14,114 nt of DNA from Alistipes sp. (GCA_017559615.1 JAFYRB010000034.1:1-14114), one strand, 5' to 3'. Shown: positions 1 through 6,519, counted from the first letter of the stretch. Notes: generated by a model not told the origin, from the sequence alone. Translations and numbers: made by a program.

Positions 1-150
1 AATGTTTTGTTAGAGTCCTGACTGTTTCAATTTTTCCTAAAAGGAAATTGACAGATAAATACTACACTTTTCTCTCAATATAAAAACCAGTAAATCAAAG
101 AACCATTTTTAGTCCACTTTCGAACCTCATTTTTTTTGAGGTGGGAAAGT
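1..150 (-). other. rRNA operon leader (transcribed leftward, 16S expected beyond left edge)
   Basis: No protein gene is supported here. Read on the minus strand, the segment follows three strong promoters. It contains a long hairpin (114-152), a boxA-like element GGTTCTTTGATTTACTGG (87-104) and a second hairpin near 21-54 in which CTGT..CAATTT..CC pairs with GG..AAATTG.CAG. It ends ..CTCTAACAAAACATT at the window edge. Bacteroidota 16S genes are typically preceded by a leader of this size with a GTTCTTTGA element (family knowledge). The 16S gene itself is not in the window, so the assignment is an inference from promoter strength, tandem arrangement and leader motifs. Confidence 0.7.
87..104 (-). 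promoter_or_regulatory. boxA-like antitermination element in rRNA leader
   Basis: The minus strand reads GGTTCTTTGATTTACTGG. The core GTTCTTTGA resembles the boxA-type element commonly seen in Bacteroidota rRNA leaders, where Nus factors load onto nascent rRNA. A degenerate version, GGTTCTTAGA, occurs downstream of P1 and P2. The function is inferred from position and similarity. Confidence 0.5.
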
Positions 151-152
151 GG
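114..152 (-). other. Hairpin at the 5' end of the P3 rRNA transcript
   Basis: The inverted repeat CCACTTTC (114-121) pairs with GAAAGTGG (145-152), and ACCTCA (124-129) pairs with TGAGGT (137-142). The arms are separated by a 2x2 internal loop and close on a seven-T loop. The P3 start is expected at about 148-150, so this hairpin would form the extreme 5' end of P3 transcripts and be internal in P1 and P2 transcripts. It has no U-tract on the minus strand, so a terminator is unlikely. A 5' stabilising or processing stem is possible. Confidence 0.55.
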
Positions 153-154
153 TG

Positions 155-186
155 CAAAGGTAAGGCAATTTTTTGAAACCTCCAAA
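155..186 (-). promoter_or_regulatory. Promoter P3 of the rRNA operon (gene-proximal)
   Basis: On the minus strand, TTTG (183-186), a 20-nt spacer and TACCTTTG (155-162) match the Bacteroidota vegetative sigma consensus exactly. A/T tracts lie immediately upstream (about 187-225, AAAAATTTTTTGAAAAAAG-like) and look like UP elements. This is the promoter closest to the predicted rRNA gene. Confidence 0.85.
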
Positions 187-195
187 TTTTTGAAG

Positions 196-389
196 AACTT
201 TTTTCAAAAAATTTTTCTAAGAACCTCGCTGCTTTCTGTCGATATCGTGTATCTCTTGATTGCGGGTGCAAAGATAAGTGATTTATTTTTAACCACCAAA
301 TTTTTCGAAAACTTTTTTCAAAAAATTTTTGTCTAAGAACCTTGCTGCTTTCAGTCGATATCGTGTATCTCTTGATTGCGGGTGCAAAG
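196..389. repeat. Two ~79-bp direct repeats carrying the tandem rRNA promoter spacers
   Basis: Copies at 196-273 and 310-389 are nearly identical. The differences are a 2-nt insertion (TTTTTCTAAG versus TTTTTGTCTAAG) and a few substitutions. Each contains the T-tract block, the degenerate boxA-like CTAAGAACC, GATATCGTGTATCTCTTGATTGCGGG and the -7 element. The pattern suggests the promoter unit was duplicated. Confidence 0.85.
269..300 (-). promoter_or_regulatory. Promoter P2 of the rRNA operon (middle)
   Basis: On the minus strand, TTTG (297-300), a 20-nt spacer and TATCTTTG (269-276) match consensus, with the same A/T-tract upstream block (about 301-332). The sequence downstream of the -7 box, starting CACCCGCAATCAAGAG, is nearly identical to that downstream of P1. 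Confidence 0.85.
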
Positions 390-415
390 GTAGCGCTTTA
401 TTTTTAATCTCCAAA
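385..415 (-). promoter_or_regulatory. Promoter P1 of the rRNA operon (distal)
   Basis: On the minus strand, TTTG (412-415), a 19-nt spacer and TACCTTTG (385-392) match consensus. A-tracts lie upstream (about 416-447 on the plus strand as T-tracts). It sits 116 bp from P2, which is itself 114 bp from P3, so the three promoters are regularly spaced. Confidence 0.85.
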
Positions 416-420
416 CTTTT

Positions 421-600
421 TCGCAACTTTTTTACTCTTTTTTTTAGTACTTTTTGAACTGTTTTCGATATATAACTGATATTCAGCTTATTACACCACA
501 ACCTATTTTGGAGGGCTTTTTAGCCCTTTATATATATAAATATAGGTATACCCCCTTAAAGCGAAAATCATCCGAGAGTTGCATTTTTTTGAAGGATAAA
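421..600. other. AT-rich intergenic DNA between rRNA promoters and the isochorismatase gene
   Basis: No coding sequence is supported here. It holds the A/T tracts upstream of P1, a hairpin AGGGCT (512-517)/AGCCCT (522-527) with a TTTT loop, and then a TATATATATAAATATAGG tract (about 529-545). The hairpin has only a weak T-run after it on the plus strand and no plus-strand gene before it, so its role is unclear. Confidence 0.5.
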
Positions 601-632
601 TTTGGAACTATCAAAAATAGTTTATAACTTTG
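601..632 (+). promoter_or_regulatory. Promoter of the isochorismatase-family gene
   Basis: TTTG (601-604), a 20-nt spacer and TAACTTTG (625-632) match the Bacteroidota consensus. The predicted leader of roughly 45 nt contains a short CTGTTAAAAACAG hairpin before the ATG at 685. Confidence 0.8.
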
Positions 633-684
633 AATTAGTTTTTACCTACTGTTAAAAACAGACTTTTCCTAACACTTAAAAACT

Positions 685-1236
685 ATGAACAAATTAAACA
701 AACCCGCAATTCTTGTTGTTGATATGCTCAACGACTTTGTTTATGGAGCCTTGACCTGCGAGCGCGGCAAAGCTATCGTTCCCGCTACCGCAGAGCTTCT
801 TGATGCAGCACGCCAGAAGGGAGTGCCTGTAATTTTCTGCAACGATGCACACATTAAGGATATCGACCGAGAGCTTGCTCTATGGGGTGACCACGCCATT
901 GCAGGCACTCCAGGTGCAGAGGTGATTCCAGAGCTAAAGCTTGCGGAGAGTGATTATGTGGTGCCAAAGCGTCGTTATAGCGGATTCTTCCAGACCGATC
1001 TCGACATTCTTCTTCGTGAGTTGGGCGTAAAAACCGTAGTGATGACAGGCCTACATACTCATATGTGTGTGCGTCACACCTCGGCAGATGCCTACTCGTT
1101 GGGATATGATGTTGTGGTTGCAAAGGAGGCTACTGACTCATTTACCGAGGAGGATTACATCGGAGGCTTGGCATACTTGAAGACTTGCTACGGCGCAGAT
1201 GCCTACACAAACGAGGAGGTTATCGCAATGCTTTAA
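685..1236 (+). CDS. Isochorismatase-family cysteine hydrolase
   Basis: The 183-residue protein has the isochorismatase/nicotinamidase alpha/beta fold throughout. The family's D-K-C catalytic triad is visible: D13 in VVDMLNDF, K95 in VPKRRYSGF and C128 in GLHTHMCVRHT. Family members hydrolyse small amides or vinyl ethers such as nicotinamide, isochorismate or ureidoacrylate. The substrate cannot be told from sequence, although the simple architecture and the HTHMC block would suit a nicotinamidase-like amidase. The start is the first ATG after a consensus promoter, and the core VVDMLND begins at residue 11 as usual. There is no signal peptide, so it should be cytoplasmic. It is monocistronic, with its own promoter and a strong terminator. 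No menaquinone or siderophore gene is adjacent, which argues weakly against a true isochorismatase. Confidence 0.88.
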   Translation: MNKLNKPAILVVDMLNDFVYGALTCERGKAIVPATAELLDAARQKGVPVIFCNDAHIKDIDRELALWGDHAIAGTPGAEVIPELKLAESDYVVPKRRYSGFFQTDLDILLRELGVKTVVMTGLHTHMCVRHTSADAYSLGYDVVVAKEATDSFTEEDYIGGLAYLKTCYGADAYTNEEVIAML

Positions 1237-1258
1237 CATAGATATCGAACGATTATAG

Positions 1259-1295
1259 GACTATCGGGAAGGAATTTTCTCGATAGTCTTTTTTT
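1259..1295 (+). terminator. Rho-independent terminator after the isochorismatase gene
   Basis: The stem GACTATCG (1259-1266)/CGATAGTC (1281-1288) is extended by an inner GAA/TTC pairing around a GGAATT loop. Seven Ts follow directly (1289-1295). It lies 22 nt after the stop codon. Confidence 0.9.
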
Positions 1296-1299
1296 GTGG

Positions 1300-1330
1300 T
1301 TTAGATATTCAAATAAATTTCGTACCTTTG
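1300..1330 (+). promoter_or_regulatory. Promoter of the maf-S46 peptidase unit
   Basis: A perfect -7 element TACCTTTG (1323-1330) is preceded, 19 nt away, by TTTA (1300-1303) as a one-mismatch -33 box. The leader to the ATG at 1383 is about 45-50 nt. Confidence 0.65.
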
Positions 1331-1382
1331 GGCAATAGAATAGTGGCCTCGCGCAAAGGCTCACAGAACAAACATCGACTTT

Positions 1383-1997
1383 ATGTTAATACACGACAAG
1401 TTAAAGGCATATAACATCATTCTGGCTTCGGCATCGCCACGACGCAGGGAGTTGCTACAAGCCACAGGCATCACCTATCGCCTTGCCGAGAAGTTCGAGT
1501 GCGAGGAGCAGTACCCCGCCTCGATAGAGGTTCTCGATGTAGCGCCCTACCTATCGCGCCTCAAGAGCCACGCCTACCCTACGGCACTTCGTTGCAACGA
1601 TATTCTTATCACGGCCGACACTACGGTAGTTCTTGGCAACAAGGTTTTGGGGAAACCAGCATCGGAAGAGGAGGCAAAGGCGATGATTGCCGAGCTATCG
1701 GGAAAGGAGCATAGTGTGGTTACGGGCGTTACGCTACGTATGGCCGACCGCGAGCGTACATTCTCGTCGGTGAGCAAGGTGCGTTTCGCGGAGCTAAGCG
1801 AGGAGCAGATTGCATACTACGTCGAGAACTACAAACCTTTGGACAAGGCGGGGGCCTATGGTATTCAGGAGTGGATTGGCTACATCGGCATTGAGTCTAT
1901 CGAGGGCTCGTTCTACAACGTGATGGGACTCCCCGTGCAGCGACTATGCCGCGAGCTGGAGTACTTCATCGAGTTGCTGCCATCGTGCTACTTATAG
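1383..1997 (+). CDS. maf: Maf-family nucleoside triphosphate pyrophosphatase
   Basis: This 204-residue cytoplasmic enzyme hydrolyses non-canonical or excess NTPs to NMP and pyrophosphate (Maf/YhdE family house-cleaning activity). The signatures are in order: SASPRRREL (16-24) at the phosphate-binding N terminus, ADTTVVL around D79, GKP (90-92), KAGAYGIQ (155-162) and EGSFYNVMGLP (174-184). The last two blocks are typical of the dTTP/UTP-preferring YhdE branch. Length is normal. The chosen ATG lies 52 nt after a perfect -7 box and leaves only about ten residues before the conserved core. The S46 peptidase gene starts 26 bp after its stop with no terminator between, so the two are probably cotranscribed. 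Confidence 0.93.
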   Translation: MLIHDKLKAYNIILASASPRRRELLQATGITYRLAEKFECEEQYPASIEVLDVAPYLSRLKSHAYPTALRCNDILITADTTVVLGNKVLGKPASEEEAKAMIAELSGKEHSVVTGVTLRMADRERTFSSVSKVRFAELSEEQIAYYVENYKPLDKAGAYGIQEWIGYIGIESIEGSFYNVMGLPVQRLCRELEYFIELLPSCYL

Positions 1998-2023
1998 GAA
2001 ACAATCAACAAAAATCAAATACA

Positions 2024-4048
2024 ATGAAAAGAACCTTACTATTATTTGCGTTGCTTCTCGCAACGACATTCTCGGCAGTTGCCGACAAGGGTATGTGGCT
2101 TCCATCGCTTATCTCGAGCCGCATCAAGGATATGAAGTCGAAGGGTTTTAAGCTCTCGGCAGAGGATATCTACTCTGTTAACCAGGCCTCGTTGAAGGAT
2201 GCTGTGGTGTTGTTCGATGGCGGATGTACAGGTGAGATTGTATCCGAGAAGGGCCTTCTCCTTACCAACCACCACTGCGGTTACGATGCTATTCAGGCGC
2301 TCTCATCCGTGGAGCACGACTATCTCACAAATGGCTTCTGGGCTATGAATCACGAGGAGGAGCTATACTGCCCAGGCCTAAAGGTACACATCCTTGTACG
2401 TATGGACGAGGTTACGGAGCGTCTTGCAGCGGGTGAGACCAAGGAGGAGATTATCGCAAAGGCCGAGGCCGAGGGCGTAGGCTACCGCGCAAAGGTGGAG
2501 TCTATGTACTATGGCAACATCGCCTACCTCTTCATCTACCGCGAGTTTAACGACGTACGTCTTGTAGGTACGCCTCCAACCGCTATTGGTAAGTTTGGCG
2601 CCGACAACGACAACTGGATTTGGCCACGCCACACTGGCGACTTCTCGATTTTCCGTATCTACGCTAACGAGAACAACGAGCCTGCGGAGTATAGCCCAAA
2701 CAACAAGCCATACACACCAGCACGCCACTTCAACATCTCGACAAAGGGTGTTAACGAGGGTGACTTCACGATGATTTACGGCTTCCCAGGCAACACACAG
2801 GAGTATATCACATCGGATGCTGTGAAGTATATCGCCGAGCTCTCGGATCCTCTAAAGATTCTCTTCCGCACCGAGCGTCTCGATATCATTGGTACTGCAC
2901 AGGCAAAGTCGCCAAAGACACGTATTCAGTACGCAGCAAAGCAGGCAAACATCGCCAACGCTTGGAAGAAGTGGCAGGGCGAGGTTAAGGGTATCAACCG
3001 TCTCGTCACATACGACAAGAAGGTTGCATACGAGAATAAGTTCCGCAAGGAGAACCCTTCGAAGGCATATCTTCTCGACTCGTTGAAGGCCGCTTATGAG
3101 AGAAATATGGAGGGTTACTTCAACTATGAGCTCTTCAGCGAGACGTTGCGTGGCATTGAGCTTCAGCAGGTGGTACGCATCGCCGAGAACGAGCGCCTTG
3201 ATGAGGCGCAGAAGCAGGCTTTGGCAGAGTTGTTCTACAAGGATTTCGATGTTGCGGTTGACCGTCAGTTGGCTGTTGCGATGCTCAAGGAGTATGAGAA
3301 GTATGGTACGTTTATCTCTGATGAGCTTAAGGCTCTCTTTGCACAGCACGGTGGCGCAGAGAACTACGCAAATTGGCTCTACGACAACACCGCCCTCGGC
3401 ACCGTGGAGGGCTTCAGTGTGGAGGCTGCGAAGAACGACCCTATGGCTGAGTTCGTAGCGGCTATCTCACCTATTCAGACTCGCGTGAAGGAGTACACCT
3501 ATCGTAACTTCAGCAACCACCCAGATATCGAGCGTTGGTTCCGCCCATACGTGAAGGCACTTATGGAGTGGGATAAGAAGCGTGCTTTCTTCCCAGATGC
3601 TAACCTCACGTTGCGTGTTGCCTATGGTAAGATTGCTGGTTATGAGTATGCTGATGGCGAGTGGCACCTTCCACAGACAACATTGGAGGGTATCATCGCA
3701 AAGGATAACCCAGAGATTTACGACTACAACGTACCACAGGCGTTGCGCGATGCTTATGCTACGAAGGATTATGGCCGTTGGGGCGTGGAGATGTATGGCA
3801 AGTACACCGTTCCTGTATGCTTCATCGCTACTAACCACACCACAGGAGGTAACTCTGGCTCACCAGTCTTGAACAACAAGGGCGAGCTTATCGGTGTTAA
3901 CTTCGACCGTACTTGGCTATCGACAATGTCCGACATCGAGTTCGACGAGACATTGTGCCGCAACATCATCTGCGACATTCGTTACGTATTGTTCGTAGTT
4001 GATAAGGTAGGTGGTGCTGGCTGGCTCATCGAAGAGATGGGTTTGTAG
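2024..4048 (+). CDS. dpp11: Secreted family S46 dipeptidyl-peptidase, DPP11-like (Asp/Glu-specific)
   Basis: This 674-residue serine exopeptidase would remove dipeptides from oligopeptides in the periplasm. The start at 2024 gives a clean Sec signal (MKRTLLLFALLLATTFSAVA, cleavage before D21) and a mature end DKGMWLPSL as in the family. An in-frame ATG at 1946 lies inside maf and would bury the signal. The chymotrypsin-fold triad is visible: H84 in LLTNHHCGYD, D206 in WPRHTGDFS and S611 in TGGNSGSPVLN. R629 in NFDRTW lies 18 residues after the catalytic serine. That is the same spacing as Ser655 and Arg673 of Porphyromonas gingivalis DPP11, where the arginine selects acidic P1 residues and DPP7 has glycine. 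It is slightly shorter than the roughly 710-720 residues known for P. gingivalis members, mostly before D206 and between D206 and S611. It follows maf by 26 bp. Confidence 0.9.
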   Translation: MKRTLLLFALLLATTFSAVADKGMWLPSLISSRIKDMKSKGFKLSAEDIYSVNQASLKDAVVLFDGGCTGEIVSEKGLLLTNHHCGYDAIQALSSVEHDYLTNGFWAMNHEEELYCPGLKVHILVRMDEVTERLAAGETKEEIIAKAEAEGVGYRAKVESMYYGNIAYLFIYREFNDVRLVGTPPTAIGKFGADNDNWIWPRHTGDFSIFRIYANENNEPAEYSPNNKPYTPARHFNISTKGVNEGDFTMIYGFPGNTQEYITSDAVKYIAELSDPLKILFRTERLDIIGTAQAKSPKTRIQYAAKQANIANAWKKWQGEVKGINRLVTYDKKVAYENKFRKENPSKAYLLDSLKAAYERNMEGYFNYELFSETLRGIELQQVVRIAENERLDEAQKQALAELFYKDFDVAVDRQLAVAMLKEYEKYGTFISDELKALFAQHGGAENYANWLYDNTALGTVEGFSVEAAKNDPMAEFVAAISPIQTRVKEYTYRNFSNHPDIERWFRPYVKALMEWDKKRAFFPDANLTLRVAYGKIAGYEYADGEWHLPQTTLEGIIAKDNPEIYDYNVPQALRDAYATKDYGRWGVEMYGKYTVPVCFIATNHTTGGNSGSPVLNNKGELIGVNFDRTWLSTMSDIEFDETLCRNIICDIRYVLFVVDKVGGAGWLIEEMGL

Positions 4049-4070
4049 TATACCTATATATATAATATAG

Positions 4071-4112
4071 GCGGGGTGTCGGGGCATAAGTCACGACACC
4101 CCGCTTATTTTT
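4071..4112 (+). terminator. Rho-independent terminator after the S46 peptidase gene
   Basis: An 11-bp perfect GC-rich stem, GCGGGGTGTCG (4071-4081)/CGACACCCCGC (4094-4104), has a 12-nt loop and is followed by TTATTTTT (4105-4112). Confidence 0.92.
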
Positions 4113-4121
4113 GGGTGTAAA

Positions 4122-4153
4122 GTTGGCATATTGGCAAGAATCATTTATCTTTG
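4122..4153 (+). promoter_or_regulatory. Promoter of the lpxB operon
   Basis: GTTG (4122-4125), a 20-nt spacer and a perfect TATCTTTG (4146-4153). Transcription should begin near 4158-4160, giving a leader of only about 12-15 nt. This also excludes the in-frame ATG at 4151 as the start of lpxB. Confidence 0.75.
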
Positions 4154-4171
4154 CTATATAAAATTTACGAT

Positions 4172-5302
4172 ATGAGATACTACGTCATTGCTGGCGAACC
4201 CTCGGGCGACCTCCACGGAGGTAAGCTGATGCGAGGTATTGCGACTTTCGACACCGAGGCACGTTTCCGCTTCTCGGGTGGAGACTTTATGGCAGAGGTT
4301 GGAGGCAGGGAGAATATGCTCTACCACTACAAGGAGATGTCGTTCTTCGGCTTTGTGCAGGTTGCAATGAACCTACGCACCATATTCCGACAGATGGATG
4401 ATGTAAAGAGAGACATCGCGGAGTTCAACCCCGACGTTATAATATTGATAGACTACCCCGCGTTCAATATCCGCATTGCAAAGTGGGCAAAGAGTCGAGG
4501 TATTAAGGTCTACTACTACATCGCACCAAAGGTATGGGCGTGGAAGGAGCGACGTGTGAAGAGCCTTCGAAGATATGTCGACCGTCTTTACACAATATTT
4601 CCCTTCGAGACCGAATATTTCCGAGGTCACGGCATCGAGCCACACTTCTTCGGCAACCCGCTGGTGGATGATATCGCGGAGCGTCGCGCCACGCTTCCTT
4701 CGCGTGAGGAGTTTCTCGCCGAGGCAGGACTCGACAACCGCCCTATCGTTGCGCTATTGGCTGGTAGTCGCGTGTCGGAGATTCGTGCAAATCTCCCAGA
4801 TATGGTTGCGATATCGCGCCGATTTCCCGAGTATCAGTTCATTGTAACGGCCGTTGAGTGGATAGACCGAAGCATCTACGATGAGATAATCGCAGGCTCG
4901 GAGGTGAAATATATCTCAAATCGCACGCAGCAGACTCTCGCGATGAGCGAGGCGGCGATAGTAACATCGGGAACTGCTACACTCGAAACAGCACTTATGG
5001 GAATCCCCGAGGTGGTTATGTACCACGTACCGTGGCTCTACGAGAAGCTGAAGCCCTACTTCTTGCGAATTCCATATATCTCGCTTGTAAACATCAACCT
5101 CGGTCGTGAGACGGTGAAGGAGTTGGTTCGCGCAAAGTTGAATATCGCGGAGGCCGAAGAGGAGCTTCGTGTAATTCTTAAGGGCGGCAGGGAGCGTGAG
5201 CGTATGCTCAACGATTTCGATGAGCTTCGTAGGATGATTGGCTCGGAAGGGGCATCGTATCGCTTTGCAGAAGATATTGTTAACTCACTACGACAGAAAT
5301 AG
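4172..5302 (+). CDS. lpxB: Lipid-A-disaccharide synthase
   Basis: This 376-residue GT19 glycosyltransferase joins UDP-2,3-diacylglucosamine and lipid X into the lipid A disaccharide at the cytoplasmic face of the inner membrane. Visible family blocks: GEPSGD (8-13), FGFVQV (59-64), IDYPAFNIR around D94 (the position of the family's essential aspartate), IAPKVWAWKERRVK (117-130), GNPLVDD (161-167), LAGSR (196-200, where most members have LPGSR) and SGTATLETALMGIP near the C terminus. The ATG at 4172 puts MRYYVIAGEPSGD in register; an upstream ATG at 4151 lies within the promoter. Its stop is separated from the next ATG by only 2 bp, so translation is probably coupled. No other lpx genes are in the window. 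Confidence 0.95.
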   Translation: MRYYVIAGEPSGDLHGGKLMRGIATFDTEARFRFSGGDFMAEVGGRENMLYHYKEMSFFGFVQVAMNLRTIFRQMDDVKRDIAEFNPDVIILIDYPAFNIRIAKWAKSRGIKVYYYIAPKVWAWKERRVKSLRRYVDRLYTIFPFETEYFRGHGIEPHFFGNPLVDDIAERRATLPSREEFLAEAGLDNRPIVALLAGSRVSEIRANLPDMVAISRRFPEYQFIVTAVEWIDRSIYDEIIAGSEVKYISNRTQQTLAMSEAAIVTSGTATLETALMGIPEVVMYHVPWLYEKLKPYFLRIPYISLVNINLGRETVKELVRAKLNIAEAEEELRVILKGGRERERMLNDFDELRRMIGSEGASYRFAEDIVNSLRQK

Positions 5303-5304
5303 AT

Positions 5305-5880
5305 ATGAAACTCATAAACATCATAAACAACTACTCCGAGGCAGGCACCACACCACGCTTCTACCTCAAGGCCGACACCGCACTTTTGCGTAACAACGAC
5401 GCCTTCTACATCCCCGATGGTGTGGGACGTATCGTTGCACGACCTCATATCGTGCTTAAGAATGCACGCCTTGCGAAGTGCATCAGCGAGCGCTTTGCAT
5501 CACGATGCATTGATGGTGTGATGGCGGGTGTTACGTTTACTATGGCCGACAGGCTTGAGGAGGCGCAGCTCGAGGGGCTCCCCTGGGACGAGGCGGTAGG
5601 CTTCGACCACTCATCAGCCCTCTCACTTGAGACACTTTCACGCGATGCGATGCTTGAGGGTGCGAAGTTTTATGTCAATGGCCAGGAGTGCGCACACATC
5701 AAGATTTCGGATATGCGATTCTCGCCCGATAGAGTTTTAAGCCACCTCTCGGAGTGTATGACACTGCGCATTGGTGACCTTATCTACTTGGGATCGCCAT
5801 ACGAAATTGAGGTGAAAGCTGGCGACAACTATCGCATTGATATTGCGGGACATACGCTACTTAACTTCGACATAAAGTAG
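5305..5880 (+). CDS. Divergent FAH-fold (fumarylacetoacetate hydrolase family) protein, probably non-catalytic
   Basis: This 191-residue protein matches the short Bacteroidota FAH-family pattern along its length: FYLKADTALLRNNDAFYIPD (19-38), SERFASRCIDGVMAG (61-75), GLPWDEAVGFDHSSALS (91-107), a VNG turn near 124-126, and VLSHLSECMTLRIGDLIYLGSP (144-165), equivalent to the LSxxMTLxxGDLIxTGTP end of FAH enzymes. Active members bind Mg with E-x-E and a later D. Aligning by eye, those positions are R46, H48 and T77 here (VARPHIV and AGVTFTM). The usual N-terminal xGxNY block is also reduced. Family hydrolase, hydratase or decarboxylase chemistry is therefore doubtful. It is coupled to lpxB with a 2-bp gap, is intact, and ends just before a terminator. 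The alignment is from memory of the family, so loss of ligands should be treated as likely rather than proven. Confidence 0.72.
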   Translation: MKLINIINNYSEAGTTPRFYLKADTALLRNNDAFYIPDGVGRIVARPHIVLKNARLAKCISERFASRCIDGVMAGVTFTMADRLEEAQLEGLPWDEAVGFDHSSALSLETLSRDAMLEGAKFYVNGQECAHIKISDMRFSPDRVLSHLSECMTLRIGDLIYLGSPYEIEVKAGDNYRIDIAGHTLLNFDIK

Positions 5881-5910
5881 GCTCGACAAAAGTCGCACAA
5901 ACAAAAAAAA

Positions 5911-5950
5911 AGAGGTTGTCCACACGTTTGCGGACAACCTCTCTTATTTT
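5911..5950. terminator. Bidirectional terminator between the lpxB operon and argR
   Basis: An 11-bp perfect stem, AGAGGTTGTCC (5911-5921)/GGACAACCTCT (5932-5942), has a 10-nt loop. A run of A (5903-5911) on the left serves as a U-tract for the minus-strand argR transcript, and CTTATTTT on the right (5943-5950) serves the plus strand. Confidence 0.92.
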
Positions 5951-5960
5951 AGGAGTACTG

Positions 5961-6425
5961 CTACAATAGCTTAATCGATGGGAACAACTCACACAAAGCA
6001 TCCATCAAAGCATCTTTATCGAAGCCCTCACGAAGCACCAACAGAATAGTGTTATCGCCAGCGATAGTACCCAACACCTCTGGAATGCCACGGCTATCAA
6101 TAGGCACAGATACGGCACTTGCATAACCAGGCTTGGTGGTAATAACACACATATTTCCCGAGAAGGCGATATCGACGATGTTGTCCGTAATGTTCGTTGA
6201 GACAACAAGGTCACTATGCGCAGTATTTGGCAACACGTAGATATAGCCACGCTCCTTGTGTGGCACCTTTGCGACATTCATAAAACGTAGGTCACGCGAT
6301 AATGTCGACTGCGTAACAACCACACCACACTCCTCCAAACGCGCAATAAGCTCCTCCTGCGAGGAGATAAATTCCGAACGGATAATCTTTCGAATTATCG
6401 ACAAACGCTGAGTTTTCTGGTTCAT
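5961..6425 (-). CDS. argR: Arginine repressor ArgR
   Basis: This 154-residue arginine-responsive regulator has an N-terminal winged-helix DNA-binding domain (about 1-70) with the recognition-helix signature TQSTLSRDLRFM (38-49). The C-terminal oligomerisation and arginine-binding domain carries GTIAGDNTILLVLRE (119-133), the family's ligand-binding block. Length is normal for ArgR/AhrC, which act as hexamers that repress biosynthesis or activate catabolism of arginine. The ATG is the only sensible start, placing MNQKTQRLSIIRKII at the N terminus as usual. It is monocistronic with its own promoter and a bidirectional terminator. No arg or arc genes lie in the window, so its targets are elsewhere. 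A direct repeat overlaps its promoter and may mediate autoregulation. Confidence 0.94.
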   Translation of the reverse strand: MNQKTQRLSIIRKIIRSEFISSQEELIARLEECGVVVTQSTLSRDLRFMNVAKVPHKERGYIYVLPNTAHSDLVVSTNITDNIVDIAFSGNMCVITTKPGYASAVSVPIDSRGIPEVLGTIAGDNTILLVLREGFDKDALMDALCELFPSIKLL

Positions 6426-6453
6426 ATTATATCACAAATTTTTTTACAAATAA

Positions 6454-6504
6454 AATACGAAGATAATAACAATTGCAAAAATTGAATACAAAGATAATAA
6501 AATT
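6454..6504. repeat. Two ~20-bp direct repeats overlapping the argR promoter
   Basis: AATACGAAGATAATAACAAT (6454-6473) and AATACAAAGATAATAAAATT (6485-6504) differ at a few positions and are offset by 31 bp, about three helical turns. One copy contains the argR -7 element and the other lies just downstream of the predicted start. This placement suits an operator pair, but they do not obviously match the enterobacterial ARG-box palindrome. Confidence 0.6.
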
Positions 6505-6519
6505 ATACATATCTCCAAA
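6489..6519 (-). promoter_or_regulatory. argR promoter
   Basis: On the minus strand, TTTG (6516-6519), a 19-nt spacer and TATCTTTG (6489-6496) match consensus. The leader to the ATG is about 55-60 nt. The -7 element is embedded in one copy of a direct repeat (6485-6504). Confidence 0.8.

Noticed and set aside
136..501. Short open frames on both strands within the left intergenic region
   Set aside because: They run through the promoter repeats and A/T tracts, have Phe/Lys-rich low-complexity translations and no family resemblance, and the DNA is better explained as rRNA control region.
1946..2023. Upstream in-frame start for the S46 peptidase (26 extra residues)
   Set aside because: It lies within maf, and the extension would hide a textbook signal peptide that begins at 2024.
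4151..4171. Upstream in-frame start for lpxB
   Set aside because: It overlaps the -7 element and lies before the expected transcription start; MRYYVIAGEPSGD from 4172 is the normal N terminus.
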